A stretch of 64,000 bases of DNA from Parietaria judaica (GCA_954871525.1 OX940870.1:15593501-15657500); one strand, 5' to 3'. Positions 35,793 to 48,695 are shown, counted from the stretch's first letter. The notes: generated by a model not told the origin, from the letters alone. A program made the numbers and translations.

Positions 35793-38382
35793 TGTTGGAC
35801 ATGTGTCCTTAAATAAACTGTATTTTCCGTTATTATAAAATATTTTGGCCAAAGTTGTTGAATAAGAGATGTTACTTATTATGTTAATCATATTATAGTT
35901 TCTGGTAGAGTAAAATATAATGTTTGTTCCATAGTTCAGAAAGGATGCAATTATGTTATTATTATCACAACCGAGTCAATGTGAGGAAGAATTAATAATC
36001 ATAACAAATGAAATTAAAATGACTGTGACTTGATTAACTGAGTGGGAGCTCATTAATCGCATAAAGTCATTAACGTGACTAAGTGATTTAATCCTATTAT
36101 GGATTTAAAGTATGTGTCAAACTCACTAGAAGTGCATTAAGTATGAAACGGCTTCATACTAGACTGGAACTGACTTAAACTCCGGAAGTTGTCATATAAG
36201 ACCGTCGTTGACAACTTGGAGTTGAGTCACTTGTAGATAATCAAATGGATATTCAATCTAAGTCCTGACTGACCTCGATCCTGGACTGGTGACTTGATTG
36301 TTCTTTGATTTAACTGTGAAAGAACACATTTACTGTTGTTCTTAATGATGCTATTTTGGGAACATGATAGTTAACAGAAAAGGTAGCTTGGTCATAGAAA
36401 CAGACATCACATAGCTCTCTTCAGAGTAAGATGAGTCCCTTGATTGTTAGTGGTGAGAACTGAGAGGTACCCGTGCACAACTTATGAATCGAAACCATAA
36501 TTGGGTTACTCACAATATTACTAACTGAGTTGATGATGATAAAGAAATGAGAGGCAAAACGGTAAAAACCGTCTGCTCGTGTGTGGATCATCAAGTGAAA
36601 GATCAATTACCTGAATTTGATTGTATGAATGGACACTTTTCTATAAAGAGAATAATATATACGGTATCACTACAGAGTTCAACCGCGAGTTTATAGTTGA
36701 ACAACAAGGAGGTTTGACGAACCACTAGCACATCGTTGGAGCTTAGGTGATACGGGTCCTTGGTCCCCAGGATAGCTCTGGATCGAATGATACCTACGTG
36801 ATTTAAAAATTTGATATGTTTTATCATTTTTTTCAGGATTCATAAACCTAAAGTTTGTGTTAGTTTTTGGAATTTTATTTTTGAAGTGGCAAAAGTACAA
36901 AAGTTTGGTACAAGAAATTTAACTGATAAAAGAAAGTTGTTGGCTGTCTTATTCCCAGGAATCCCCATTGATTTATTGTCGATCACCCTATGGGTGCGTA
37001 GGGTAATCTTCGAAAAATATTTCGGCGATTAGAGTCCCATACCAATAATCTTGTTACCTTATATGACTCGTAAGATTCAAAAATCAATCTTCCTGATCGT
37101 TGATATTCAATTTTTGAATTCATTGAGCCTTTGGGTATTAATAAATAATTACTCTACCAATAAATAATGTTGCGTATGTTTTTGATGATTTTGATGCGCA
37201 ACTCTGATCTTGATTCTTATCTCCGTTCTTTGCGGTTTTGAGCTCCTGCGAATTTATCTTGATTGAATCTTGAAGATAGCTCCGACGAGTCTTCCGATGT
37301 ATACTCCGGATCTACGTTGCTGGGATGAGTGGGCTCTTACTGACTAAAAACCTAAACCCTAATTCAAATTTTCTCTGAATATTGGCTCAAAGAAAATCGC
37401 AGAAAACGTTTGAGAGAGAAAGAGATCAAAATCTGAGAGTGAGTGTGTGTGTTTTTCAATTTCAGGTGATCACTATTTATAGGGAATGGCCTAACCGTTT
37501 TTTAGAATGTATCTCAACCAATTGTGAGAGATTTACTCAACCGTTTGGACATATTCACTCTAAGATATTTAATAATTAAATCAAATAAAGAATAAATCCA
37601 AAACAAATCTTTCTAGAAAATACCCTAAAATATTTAATAAATCAAATCTTTATATTTTCAAAGATTGAATTCGAATTTTATAATCATATTTCAAATTCAT
37701 TTGCTCGATTTATATATTTAAGTATTGTTGACATGGTTTCGCTCGCCAACGGTCAAGTGAATTGTGAATGAGATTTCGATTTGAAGATGCTAAGATGTTT
37801 TTTGGATCCTGACCTCCGCGTCGTCAATAATTTTGACGATGACACACGAATACAAAGGACAAAGAAAATAAATGAAACACCAGAGTTTTTTAGAGAGGTT
37901 TGTCCCAATGCGGTAGTTGACTACATCCTCTGTACGTTTATTGCTTTAAAAGATATGATCAATCGGAACCACAAGTCAATCCCTGATAGATCGAAAATAA
38001 AAGAAAAACACTCTGAAGATACGAACTCTCATAGACTCTTTTCTCTCAATGGTGGATGCTTGCGTGCGTGTTGATGGGCTGCCTTCTTGCTTTTATAGGC
38101 GTCTGGTTTCTGCCCGTTGGAAGTGTACGTTCGTGGTGGCTCCGATTTTGGGGATTAACTTGTTGCCGAGCTGACACGTGGGCCACGTCCTGCGAGATTG
38201 GCGTAGTGGTAGACTTTGACTTGTCGTCGAGGGGTTTGAATTTGAATCGTGGCGATTTTTATGGTCAGGCTTCGAGAGTTTGAATTGAGGTGGTTGACTT
38301 GGTATGCTTGTGTTCGGATGTTGGGCTTTCTTCTGCTCAGGCGCTTTATTCTGCTTCTGCTCGGGTCCCTTTGAGACAACCA

Positions 38383-39962
38383 GGCTTTGTTTGTTTGCGC
38401 TGATTGAGCATCTTAATGGCCCTTAAATCTGTTTCGGTCAGATTTGAGACCAATAAGACCTTTTTTTTTAATAAAGCATCTTAATGACGCTTAACTCATC
38501 TTATTCGGTCAGACCTAAAATCCACGCTTATTCATTCAAACCCAAATTTTCCACCTCTTTCTCTTTCTTCTCTTTCTTTCTCCCTCTGTCGTAGCACCTC
38601 ATTCATCAAATCTGGAAAAACTTGTGGCCTCGCTCCTCCAACCGTGGTCAACTTCCGTCGCCGACCTTTCCCGCCTACCATCGCCGACCTTTCCCAGCCA
38701 CCACCGCCGATCTTTCCCGACCACCGTCGCCGACCTTTCCCAGCTACCATCGCCGACCTTACTCAGCCACTTTCGCCGACCGTACTCAGCCACCATCGCC
38801 GATCTTACCCAGCAACCGTTGCCGACCTTACTTAGCCACCGTCCATGACCTTTCCTCACCGATCATCGTGGTGATTTTTCTGGTTAATATTTTTCCTAAT
38901 TTTTTCTAGGTTTGTTTTTCTTATTTTTTTAGCTGAGTTTTTTTTTATTATCATTTTTGGTGTTGCTCAGCATTTCACTTTGGAATTTATTTTTTATTGG
39001 CTATCAGATTCATAGCTCGAATTAGGTTAAAAAAAAGGTTGTATTATACGATGTTAAACATATATGTCGTGTGAAATTCTAATGGATGATGCTTCTTTTT
39101 CTTCTTCTAAATTTTTAGCCAAATTAGATACAAGTCGATGTTATCATAATCATTCTTCCAATTATGTATGTTCTTCTATTGGAGATCTGTTTAACCTTTC
39201 TAAAAAATTCTTGCCTTGGATTATTTGATTTTTCTTTATCTTTAAGTAGTTTAACATCTCATGTATTTGGGCATGTACTCTGTATATTATATATTTGATT
39301 CTAAATTTTGGGTGTTTTAAGTTTGTTGATGAAGCTTTATTTCTTAACAGATTACATGGATTTTCAAATTAAGCTTATATGCTTATTGGTATTGTTGTGG
39401 TATAAACATCGATTTCAACGCAATTATGTAAATGATATTTGAAGAAGAAGTCTCGGAAGAACAGTCACAAGAGAAATCTCTTTGGGGAGCTGAAGATGCA
39501 CAAGTCATGGATAATTTACGAGCAGAACTTGCACTCAAATTAATGCAGAGAAAAAGAAACAATTGATGTTTGATGCTAGTTTTTTAAATTATTTTTGTTT
39601 AATATTAGTTGTCGTTTATTAAATAATTTGTGAATGAAGAATTCTAGAGCTTAATATATCAATATCTTAATATGAAGTATTATTTTTATATCAAATATTT
39701 TAAATAAGTAATTCATCAATTATTTATATACATATATTAATTCATTTTTCTCAATTATTTATATTTATTAATTTTATATATACATGATCCAAAGTATATT
39801 AATAATTGTAAAAAAAAAATTAAACTGCATTAAGACCTTAAAAAAACAAACAGACTTAAAATTTTCATCATTCAGATTCAGATGTAACATCTTAACATTC
39901 AGATGTGCATTCAGATTCAGACGTCTTAATCTTAAAAAAAAAAAAAAAAAACAAATACAACC
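38383..39962. mobile_element. Small DNA transposon (PIF/Harbinger-like) inside the LTR
   Basis: Absent from the other LTR copy, so its edges are exact. It begins GGCTTTGTTTGTTT and ends AAACAAATACAACC, imperfect inverted ends. The flanks CCA (38380-38382) and TCA (39963-39965) fit a 3-bp target duplication. A 44-codon frame at 39432-39566 (IFEEEVSEEQSQEKS, AQVMDNLRAELALKLMQ) vaguely resembles the C-terminus of a Harbinger transposase. The rest is a CT-rich leader, a minisatellite and AT-rich DNA, so the element is non-autonomous. Confidence 0.5.
38655..38848 (+). repeat. 24-bp GC-rich minisatellite
   Basis: About eight copies of CGCCGACCTTTCCCAGCCAC-type units with small changes. Because 24 is a multiple of three, all frames stay open and code for low-complexity Pro/Arg/Ala-rich peptides on + and Gly/Trp-rich peptides on -. 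It sits after a CT-rich leader-like stretch (38545-38590). Confidence 0.8.
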
Positions 39963-40311
39963 TCAGTCTGGGAAGCGCCTTGGGTGTTGGATTAAACCAA
40001 GTGTTGTTTTTAAGTGGGACTTTGAGTTCTACTCGGAATTATCCTTTGAGAATCTCTGTCCGGTCTTCTTTTAAACATATTCTGCTCGGGTGATTATTTT
40101 GCCTTCTGGGATTTTCATTTTGCTCGGGCCCGAACACGATTAAGTGCATAGTGGGCTTCTGGGCTTTGTATTTCATAAGCCCAATTATATATGAATATTC
40201 AATTATACTCACAACTTAGGCCATAATCAATTTAAATTATAAATTTAATTAATGACCTCATAATTCCGATTGAGGAACGAATTTGCACATCAACAGATAG
40301 CCCCCTACTAT

Positions 40312-41127
40312 AAAAAATACAAAGTATTATTTATAGTATCAAAGTTTATATAATCATGTAAAAATTCGTGATGAAAATTAATTAAATTTGCGAAATCAGA
40401 AACTTTCATGACTTTTGCCGCAAAATTGAATTAATTGGGGGACATCAGAACTGTTTTTATGATAATATCACATTCTTCAGGGACCAAACTGAGAATATTT
40501 CAAAATCAAAATGATTTCAAATCTCTTCGAGGGAACAGATGCTACACGTGTCGCTCTACCAAGGTTTTGAAGAAGGGATCAAACCATTTCATCTTCCGCT
40601 GACTCTGTCAGCCCGAGGTCATGATGACGTGTCACGATTAGGGTTTTGATCTCGGTCGTTGGATAAGGTTCGGCGCGAGATTTGAGGGAACCCTAGCCTT
40701 ACGATGCGGGTCGATTCTCGAGTATAAATACACTCGATTGCTGCCAGTGGAGGTCCAATCAATCAAGTCTGCTCGGACGTCTCTTCGCATTCAGGTTACT
40801 GCTCCTTTTCTTATCTATTTAAGCTTTCCGTCCTCTCTCTTCTTCATTTTCGCATTCGAGAAGAGAAAATACAGAGTTTCCCTTACTTTCGCCATTGTTG
40901 TACTGTGCTTCGTCCTTCCAAGCTCTGATCTAGGTTTTCAGGTTCTCCTCTTGCTTTTGCTTTTCTCTTTATAGGTTTTGTTCTTGTTTTCAAATTGGAT
41001 AAGAAAGGCTAGGTTCTGGTTTGCGTAGTTTTCGAGTTTCACGTTAGGGTTTCCGGGTTTGAGGGTTCGAGGGCTTGAATATCTGGGTATTTTTGTTGCT
41101 TAGGTTTTCTTAGGAGATTCGTAGATA
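40312..41127. other. Tat element 3' untranslated region
   Basis: No coding sequence seen. AT-rich near the LTR. A plus-strand CTCGAGTATAAATACACTCG at 40717-40736 looks like a TATA promoter for the antisense gene that starts at 41128, with a CT-rich leader (40780-40980) after it. Confidence 0.5.
40721..40732 (+). promoter_or_regulatory. Putative promoter of the antisense gene
   Basis: AGTATAAATACA on the plus strand, about 400 bp before the antisense ATG, followed by a CT-rich leader. It is on the strand opposite to gag-pol. Confidence 0.45.
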
Positions 41128-43839
41128 TGGCTGAGAGTAGCAAAGCCAAGAAGGGTAAATCTAAGGCTCAAATTCTGGTCTCGGAGTTCCTCCAGACTGA
41201 ATATCCTAGGTCCCAGCTGAGGGAGGAGGATATTCCTTGGCTCAGGTCGGATTATGACATTCTGGAGTCTGTTCCTCTTCGGGTAGCAGATTCTAGTTAA
41301 ATTGAAGATTCAATCAGGGATGATTGGGTTTGAATTTATGAGAGATATTTCCTAGATTGCAGGCTAAGGTTTCCAATCCCTAGGGCTATTATTAGGTATG
41401 TTAACCAAATGGATATCATTTTGGCTCAATTGAGCCCAAATTCGTATAGGATTTTGATTTCCTACTTAGTTAGGTGTAAGGAGGAGAATATTGAGCTTTC
41501 TCTGCTCGATATGCTTCAGGTCTTTACGACCAAGAAAAACTCTAAGGCTGCGGGTAGGTTTTATATCTCGGTCAAGGGTCACAAGGGTGATTTTATTCGG
41601 GGGATTCCGAACAAGGATGATAATTGGCAGGATAGGTATTCCTTTTTTAAGCCATGTATAGAGTCTTTTGACACATGGGCGCACGAGATTGGTAACTTTT
41701 CTAGTTTCATTTTGCTCGGATTTCTTTTCTCTTCGGGTATGTTTTCTCATCTTATTTTTTGGTGTGTTTTCAGATTGTAAGGTTAAAAAGGTGAGGTCGA
41801 TTCCTCTCGGAGCCGGGTGGAAAGCTAAGAACGAAGTTCTCTTTCCGGGTGGAGGGATAGAGTGGAAGGAGCTTTTCGAGGAGAGGTTTTTTGCCGCTGG
41901 GTTGTGGAAGCCCGGGCCGAATAGTACCTACGTTCCCTACTACACCCGTTTATTACTTTTGAGTAGCGACGAGGAAGGTATGTATTTGAGTAAGATTTTG
42001 TTTTTTGATTCCTGGTCGGGAAATTGCTGAAAGTTTGTTTGTGGGCAGATTCGATGGAGCTAAACTATCGAGAAGTTAGGGTTCAACGAGCAGCTGCTAC
42101 AGCTGCTGAGAAGGAGAAGGCCAAGGAGAAAGGCAAGGAAGTTCAGGTATCCGAAAAGACCTCTGGTCGGGTTGAGGCAACCAAGGGAACGAAGAAAGCC
42201 TCTGATACGGCCAAGGAAGTTCCCAAAGAGGGAGTGACTCGGAGGTCAACTCCCACTCTGCCCGTAGAAGGGCAAAGAGCAGCTCCCAGCTCGAAGGTTG
42301 CTGCTAGGGTCTCAGGGACCACTCTCTCCGAGGCTGAACAATAGGCTGCTCGGGCCATTGCAGAACGGCAGTTCATCAAGATCTCCGACGAGGAGCCCAC
42401 TCTGCCAGCGGTGGGGACTCCGGAGCCTCTGGTTGTGTCCGGTCTTGCCCCAGTGGGAGTTTCGAGTTCTCCAGTTAAGCGGGCTCGATCTTTTGAAGAA
42501 GAGGCAGCGCGCAAGACGTCGAAAGGGGACAAGCCTCCCCAGAAACCTTAGAGGGAGTCATTGTCGAGGGAAGCTCGGCCATCTTCTGAGGCGCCTCCTC
42601 ATGGTGGTGCCAAACCGCCGAGCAAGGGCCAGGGATCCTCAAAGCCCTTGACTGTCCTAAGAGAAAACGGCTGGTCGGGAAAGACCTGTGGCCGGGGGGG
42701 GGGGGGGTTACTCCTGTAATGGATGCCGAGGTTACCCAGCCCCGGGTGTACAATGCTTTCGCTGCGGTGCATGCCAAGGTAAGAGAGGTGCCCTTTCATT
42801 CGTCTTTTTCTCTCTTGCTTTGTAATTTTCCTTGAAATTTTTTAGGGTGATATATATTTTTCTTTGTTGGCAGCTCGGGGCGTCTGCTAATGACTTGGTC
42901 TTGAGATATGAGGCCCCGATCAAGGAACATAAGGCGAGGTTCTTGGTGGCTAAAGGAAGTGAAACCAAGGACGAATTGGTCGAGAAGAAATAGGAACTTG
43001 CTCGGGTGAATTCCGAGCTTGAGGAAAACTCCGGGCAATTGGCCTCGAGGAACAAGGAGATTCTTGACCTGAAGCGCTTGATCGCAGCTCGAGAGAGCAG
43101 GATCAAGGCTCTGGAGATCACCGAGGTGGATCTCCGGGAGAAGCTCTCCAATGCCTCTGCCTTGGTCTTCAAGTCCCAGGTGAATGAGAACAAAGTCATT
43201 GGGATAATCACGGCTTCCGATGCCAAATTGGGCAGGGCAGAGAGAGACTTCAAGTCGCTCAGCGATGAGCTCGTGCTGGTAATGGTCGAGCACAACTATG
43301 CCCTGGAGGCGCTAGAGAAAGCCCAGCAGGACGTGTCCGCCAAAAAGGAGGCTGCCAAGGATGTCTGGCACAAGTACAGGAAGCGGGTCCAGCAACGGGA
43401 TGCGGTGATTGCTCGCCACAAGGAAGTTTCCTATCATACTAAGCTCCTGCACCAGGTTCAAGGTAACGTTGCCCTCGTTGGTGAGATCCTTGAGGGCAAG
43501 ATCACCGATTTAGAGGGCGAGTTAGAAGTCCTTAAGGAGGATAAGTCTGAATATGAGGACTTTCTCGCCCCGAAGCCAGTGCCTGTGGTGGATTCCCCAA
43601 CCCTTTCCCCGGATCTTGATCTTACTGAGAATGCTGATGATGCAGATCGGGGAACTCAGGTGGACCCTTCTAACCTTGCAGAGACGGCCCTTGTTGCGCC
43701 CGAGGTGGCTTCTTCCAAACCGGCCCCGACCCTGGCTGAGCCCAACTCGACTGAGCCCAACCTTCTTCCCCCGACCGAGCCGACACCGCCCGAGCAGAAC
43801 CTGACCGATCCGACCCCGCAGGAGGAGACAGCTGCTTGA
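41128..43839 (+). pseudogene. Antisense spliced gene of the Tat element (gag-like domain plus coiled coil)
   Basis: Plus-strand gene antisense to the element. ATG at 41128 starts MAESSKAKKGKSKAQILVSE. The first exon holds the putative gypsy-type transposon domain (YFLDCRLRFPIPRAIIR, ILAQLSPNSYRILISY, GRFYISVKGHKGDF). Candidate introns lie near 41740-41770, from about 41980 to 42050 (GTATGTATT...GGCAG), and from about 42779 to 42872 (GTAAGAGAG...GGCAG). Later exons encode WKELFEERFFAAGLW..., a Lys/Ala/Glu-rich linker, a long coiled coil (about 43006-43560) and a Pro-rich acidic tail ending at 43839. Stops at about 41298, 41330, 42342, 42549 and 42991 and a G14 run (42694-42707) show it is no longer functional. 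Retand-type elements are known to carry such antisense ORFs; their role is unknown. Confidence 0.68.
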
Positions 43840-44329
43840 AATAAGCACTGATACCCAGCTACTTTTTTTTTTTTGCAATAAGTTTAAAACAATTTGCTTG
43901 CCCGCGGTTAAGGCTTTTATTTCGGGAAGGTCATGGTTTTTTCTTTTGTTAATACATTGCCCGTGGTTAGGGCCTTTTTTTTTCTTTCTATGAATTGTCG
44001 TTTCTTTTATATGCTGCTCTTCTTTCTTGTCTATTTTTTGTATATAAAGTAACTTGGTGATATTTTTGCGAAAGATATTGAAATATACCCGACCAGGGGA
44101 TTTTAGGTTATATTTTATAAATTTTATGGCCGCGATTCTCAATTTTGTTTTGAAGGTTATCTAAAAATGCAATAAAGAGACTTAGTTAATTTGATATCTT
44201 GAAGGATTCTTGGGCCCGACAGCCGGATGCGGTTCTCCGAGCATCTTTGTTAACGGATCGACTAATCGAGCAGAAATTCTCGAATGCAAGGCTTGCTGCC
44301 TGAGTTGGTATGCTACCTGTGAAGAGAGT

Positions 44330-44548
44330 GTGGTATGCAGGCAAAGGTTATTAGTGAGGAGGGGGTATGGTACCCGAGCAAGTATGTTACTTGCGATGAG
44401 AGGGTATGGTACCCGAGCAAGTTTGTTACTTGGGACAAAAGGGTGTGGTACCCGAGCAAGTATGTTACTTGCGATGGAAGGGTATGGTACCCGAGCAAGT
44501 ATGTTACTTGCAAGGAAAGGGTATGGTTCCCGAGCAAGTATACTAGAA
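44330..44548 (+). repeat. 39-bp tandem repeat in the Tat 3' region
   Basis: Five copies at exact 39-base spacing: TACCCGAGCAAG starts at 44371, 44410, 44449 and 44488, and a TTCCCGAG variant at 44527. The unit encodes 13 residues per copy (YGTRASMLLA-type) without stops. Each copy contains GCAAGTATGTTACTTGC, a perfect 7-bp stem. Confidence 0.88.
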
Positions 44549-44896
44549 TTTAAAAGAGAATCAAATATTACGAAAAGGATGGATAATTTGAGGATAGTTT
44601 CATAATTGTGCTGCTTATGTTTGCTTTGCTGCTTGAAACTTTTAGTATAAGGTGGGATTACTTACTTGTAGTGGGGCGGCTACTCGGGTAGTTTCCTCGT
44701 ATTTTGTTGAATTCGAGAGTTGACATTCGGTTTTTAAAATTATGTTGAGGTAGAGGCGTATATAGTTTGGTTTATTGGGGCTGCGTTTGACCGTTCTCTC
44801 TTTTTGGTTGAACCGCTTACGTACCCCATTCTTTGGGGATCAAGCCATTACGTAGTTCATGGGAAGTCAGTCTCTGACTTTTTATGCGTAGTATTT
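44549..44896. other. Tat element spacer
   Basis: Between the tandem repeat and the end of pol. No gene recognised. Confidence 0.4.
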
Positions 44897-47800
44897 TCAG
44901 AGGTGCATAGCGTTCTTGCTACGGAGGATTTTAGATCCGTCCGGGGTAGCTAGTTTGTATACACCGGGCTTTACTACTTCGGTAACGATATAAGGTCCTT
45001 CCTAGTTAGCCCCCAACTTACCTGCGTTGAGTACGGCCGTATCTTGGAAGACCTTTCTAAGGAACAGTTCCTCGGGGACGAAACTGTGGTGCTTAAACTT
45101 GGAATCGTAGTATTTAGATACCGGATTTTGGTAGTTAGCAATTCGTATTAAAGCCTGCTCGCGTCGTTCATCTGCGTGGTCAAGCTGGTCTAGTCTCATT
45201 TCGTCGTTAATTTATGCGTTGTCTGGAGCGTACTCCCTCCTTAGACTGGGGGCCTCGATTTCGGCTGGTATGACTGCTTCAGTGGCGTATACCATCGAAA
45301 AAGGGGTCTCCCCGGTTGCTCTCCGCAGGGTGGTTTTATATGACCATAGAACGCTGATGAGCTCGTCGGCCCATTGTCGTTTTTTGGTATCGAGCCTCTT
45401 TTTGATACCATCCACAATAGTTCGGTTCGAGAATTCTGCTTGACCGTTCCCTTGGGGATATCTCGGGGTGGATGTGTTCAAGGAAATCTTCCAGTTATAA
45501 CAGAAATTCTGGAAGCTGTTTGATACGAATTGGGGTCCGTTATCGGCAATGATCTCCTTGGGCAATCCAAAGCGACTTATGGTGTTTTTCCACACATAGT
45601 GCTCTACATCCGAGTCTTTGATGTTGGCATAAGATTCGGCCTCCACCCATTTTGAGAAATTGTCTGTTACGACTAGCATGAATCTTTTCCCGACTGGTGC
45701 CAAAGGAAAAGGTCCTACGATATCCATGGACCATTTCATAAATGGGTACGGGACCAAAACTGAAGACAACTTTTCTGCCGGGCAGTGTATGGCCGGCGAA
45801 TGGCGTTCACATTTGTCGCACCTTCTGGAGTGGGCTTCCCCGTCGGCCAACATAGTTGGCCAGAAGAAGCCCTACCGCTTTGCTTTGTTGGAGAGTGATC
45901 TCCCACCGGAATGATTTCCGCATTCTCCGCTATGTATTTCTTGCAGTACGACGTTAGCCTCGTCTCTACCTAAAAATCTTAGGTAGGGTCCGGTGTAACT
46001 TCGTTTATACAGTTTTCCGTCTATTAGACAGAAATGAGTGCTTTGAATGCGGAGTTTTCGGGCCTTCTGCTATCCTGTGGTTTTTCTCCTGTTAGGATAT
46101 ACTTTAGGATGGGGGTTCTACAATCCTCCAAACCCGTCTGGATATTATGGACGCGTAGACTCATTCTTGGTTCGTCTATAACTATTACTGGAATTATCCT
46201 CTTTGCCTCAGGGTCCGAAGTGGAAGCTAGTCCAACCAGTGCGTCGGCCGAAGAGGTTTCGCTTCGTGGTATCTGGATCATCTCAACCTTATTGAACTGG
46301 GTGATCAGATCCTTGACCAGTGCAAGGTATTTCTCCATGCGATCATCCCTGGTGGTGTACTCGCCACTAATTTGGCTGGTGACCAGTTTAGAGTCCGAGT
46401 GCGCTCTAACCTTTCTGGTTCCGACTACCTTAGCCAGTTTTAAACAAGCTATCAGTGCCTCGTACTCCGTTTTGTTGTTTGTAGCGTGGAATCCTAGCCT
46501 GAAAGACTGTTCCAAGACCTCGCCGGTTGGGGAGATCAAGCGTATCCCTATTCCGAATCCGCCCATGTTTGATGCCCCGTCCACTTCGAGGCGCCACTCC
46601 TCGTTCTTCTTTTCCCCCGTTGGGTCTTCCATCGAGAGTTCAATCAGGAAGTCGGCTAACACTTGGGACTTAGCGCATGTTCGAATTTTGTATTCGATGT
46701 CGAATTCACTTAATTTGACAGCCCATTTTGTCAGCCGACCTGACTGCTTTGGACTATGGAGGATTACCCTTAAGGGCCGAGTCGTCATCACCACGATAGT
46801 GTGAGACTGGATGTACGCCCGGAGCTTTGTCGCTGAGGTTATCATAGCCAAAGCTAGTTTTTCCATAGCAGGATATTTAGTTTCTGCGTCCTCCAACGAT
46901 TTGCTGACTTAGAATATCGGTTTTTATTCGCCTCTGTCTTCTCGAACGATTACGCCGCTAACGGCCGAGAGGGATACCGCCAAGTAAAGCAGTAACGGTT
47001 CTCCCATGATCGGACAAGATAGTACCGGTGGAGTAGACAGTTACTTTTAAAGGTCTTGAAATGCTTCTTCGCATTCTTTGATCCATTTGAATTTTTTGTT
47101 GCCCCTCAAGATTTTTTAGAATGGCAAGCATTTTTCCGTAGACCTCGAGATGAACCGATTGAGTGCCGCTATTATTCCGGTCAACCTCTGCGTCTCCCGA
47201 ATGGTCCTCAGAGAGGGCATGTTCAGGAGGGCTTTTATTTGATCTGGGTTGGCCTCTATCCCTCGTTGAGTTACTAACTAACCTACGAATTTTCCAGAAG
47301 TTACTTTTATTTTGAAGGTGCATTTAGCGGGGTTAAGCTTCATTTGATACTTTCTAAGTATCGCGAATCAGTCCTCTAAGTCGGATATGAGATCCACGGC
47401 CTTAGTGGATTTTACGAGCATATCGTCAATGTAGACTTCCATTGTTTTGTCGAGTTGTTCAGCGAACATTTGGTTTACTAATCGTTGATATGTCGCCCCC
47501 GCGTTCTTAAGCCCAAAAGGCATTACCTTATAACAGTAAATTCCTCGGTCAGTCACGAACGCGGTTTTCTCTTGGTCCTCGGGGTGCATCAAGAATTGAT
47601 TATATCCCTAGAACGCGTCCATGAAGGACAAGAGTTCGTGCCCACGGGTTGCTTCCACCATCCGGTCGATGTGGGGGCATAGGGAAGCTGTCCTTGGGGC
47701 ATGCTTTGTTCAGGTCGGTGAAGTCAATACAGAATCGCGCCTTCCCGTTCTTTTTCTTAACTAATAATGTATTGACTAACCAGTCTGGGTACTTCACCTC

Positions 47801-48695
47801 CCGTATGGAACCAGTTTTTAGTAGTTTTCCGACCTCATCATGTACCGCCTGGGTCCGGCCAGGTGCCAATTTTCTCCACTTTTGTTTCACCGGCTTTTGT
47901 GGCTAGGATCTACATTGAGGCGATGGGAGGTTATGCTCGGGTCAATTCCTTGCATGTCTTCGTGGGACCATGCGAAGAAGTCATGGTTCCTTGTGAGGAA
48001 TTTGATCAGTTTTTTTTTCTAACGTCATTGTCCAAGTTGACCCCGATTCCTACTTTGTGGTCCGGATTCTGAGGGTCAATCTGGACTTGGTGCGTCATTT
48101 CCAAGTCCGGGTTTTCGTTGTCGTCGTCCTTTTCTTGGGCTGGATCTCTTTCCTGTACCGACATTAATTGCTATTGGTTGGTTTTTGGTGCCTTTGCCTG
48201 CGTCTGGGGCGTGCGCGACATCCGGAATGATGTCATCTAGCAGATTCGGGCTTGTTTCTGGTTGCCCTTTACTTCCACTATCTTTCCATCATCTCTAGGG
48301 AAGCGGATGGTTTGGTGGTAGGTAGATGGCACGGCCTTCATTAAATGAATCCACGGTCTCCCGAGGATCATGTTGTAATCTGTGGGGCAATCTAGCACCA
48401 AGAAATTTTTGATCTTGCCTACTCCACAGGCAACGATGGACAGTCTGACCGTCCCTATAGTGTCAACCGTTTTTCCATTGAAATCAGTCAGAGGGATGTT
48501 CCCTCTATTTATTTCTGTGTCATCAATTCCCATCTTGCGTATGCATAACAAGAAGATGACGTCTACCGAGCTACCATTGTTGACCAAAATTCTTTCGGTC
48601 GGGTAACCGGAGACTATAAGAGTGATGACTAGAGCGTCGTCGTGAGGCCCAACTACGGCCTTTAATCTCCTCTGATGGGCCTTGAGATCTTCCAA
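44897..48695 (-). pseudogene. pol: Tat element pol: protease, RT, RNase H, integrase
   Basis: Minus-strand pol in pieces separated by stops and shifts. Protease (48695-48237) reads ILVNNGSSVDVIF...DYNMILGRPWIH; the catalytic Asp expected before NGSS is Asn (codon 48581-48579). RT (about 47890-47370): KWRKLAPGRTQAVHDEVGKL, KARFCIDFTDLNKACPKDSF, YKVMPFGLKNAGATYQRLVN and YIDDM. RNase H and a second RNase H with DGASNMGGFGIGI, NKTEYEALIACLKLA, AHSDSKLV (46896-46024). Integrase (45853-45212) has a partial zinc region, MDIVGPFP, FSKWVEAE, IADNGPQF and YPQGNGQAE (D,D,E pattern). It continues as KFKHHSFVPEELFLRKVF to a terminal motif YIVTEVVKPGVYKLATPDG, with a stop at 44897. The two-RNase-H layout is diagnostic for the Tat group. 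Confidence 0.9.

Larger units (their letters stand above)
37726..40295 (-). repeat. 3' LTR of the Tat element (with inserted DNA transposon)
   Basis: Same sequence as 50555-51515 apart from the 38383-39962 insertion. A minus-strand TATAAAAG lies at 38090-38097, with its twin at 50918-50925 in the other LTR. Adjacent PPT is the complement of 40296-40311 (GTAGTAGGGGGCTATC). Confidence 0.9.

Noticed and set aside
42143..43295. Minus-strand ORFs of 100-187 residues under the antisense gene of the Tat element
   Set aside because: They are complements of the coiled-coil and linker codons; the plus-strand reading has the coherent domain order.
44330..44548. CRISPR-like array
   Set aside because: Contiguous tandem units without unique spacers, inside a plant retrotransposon.
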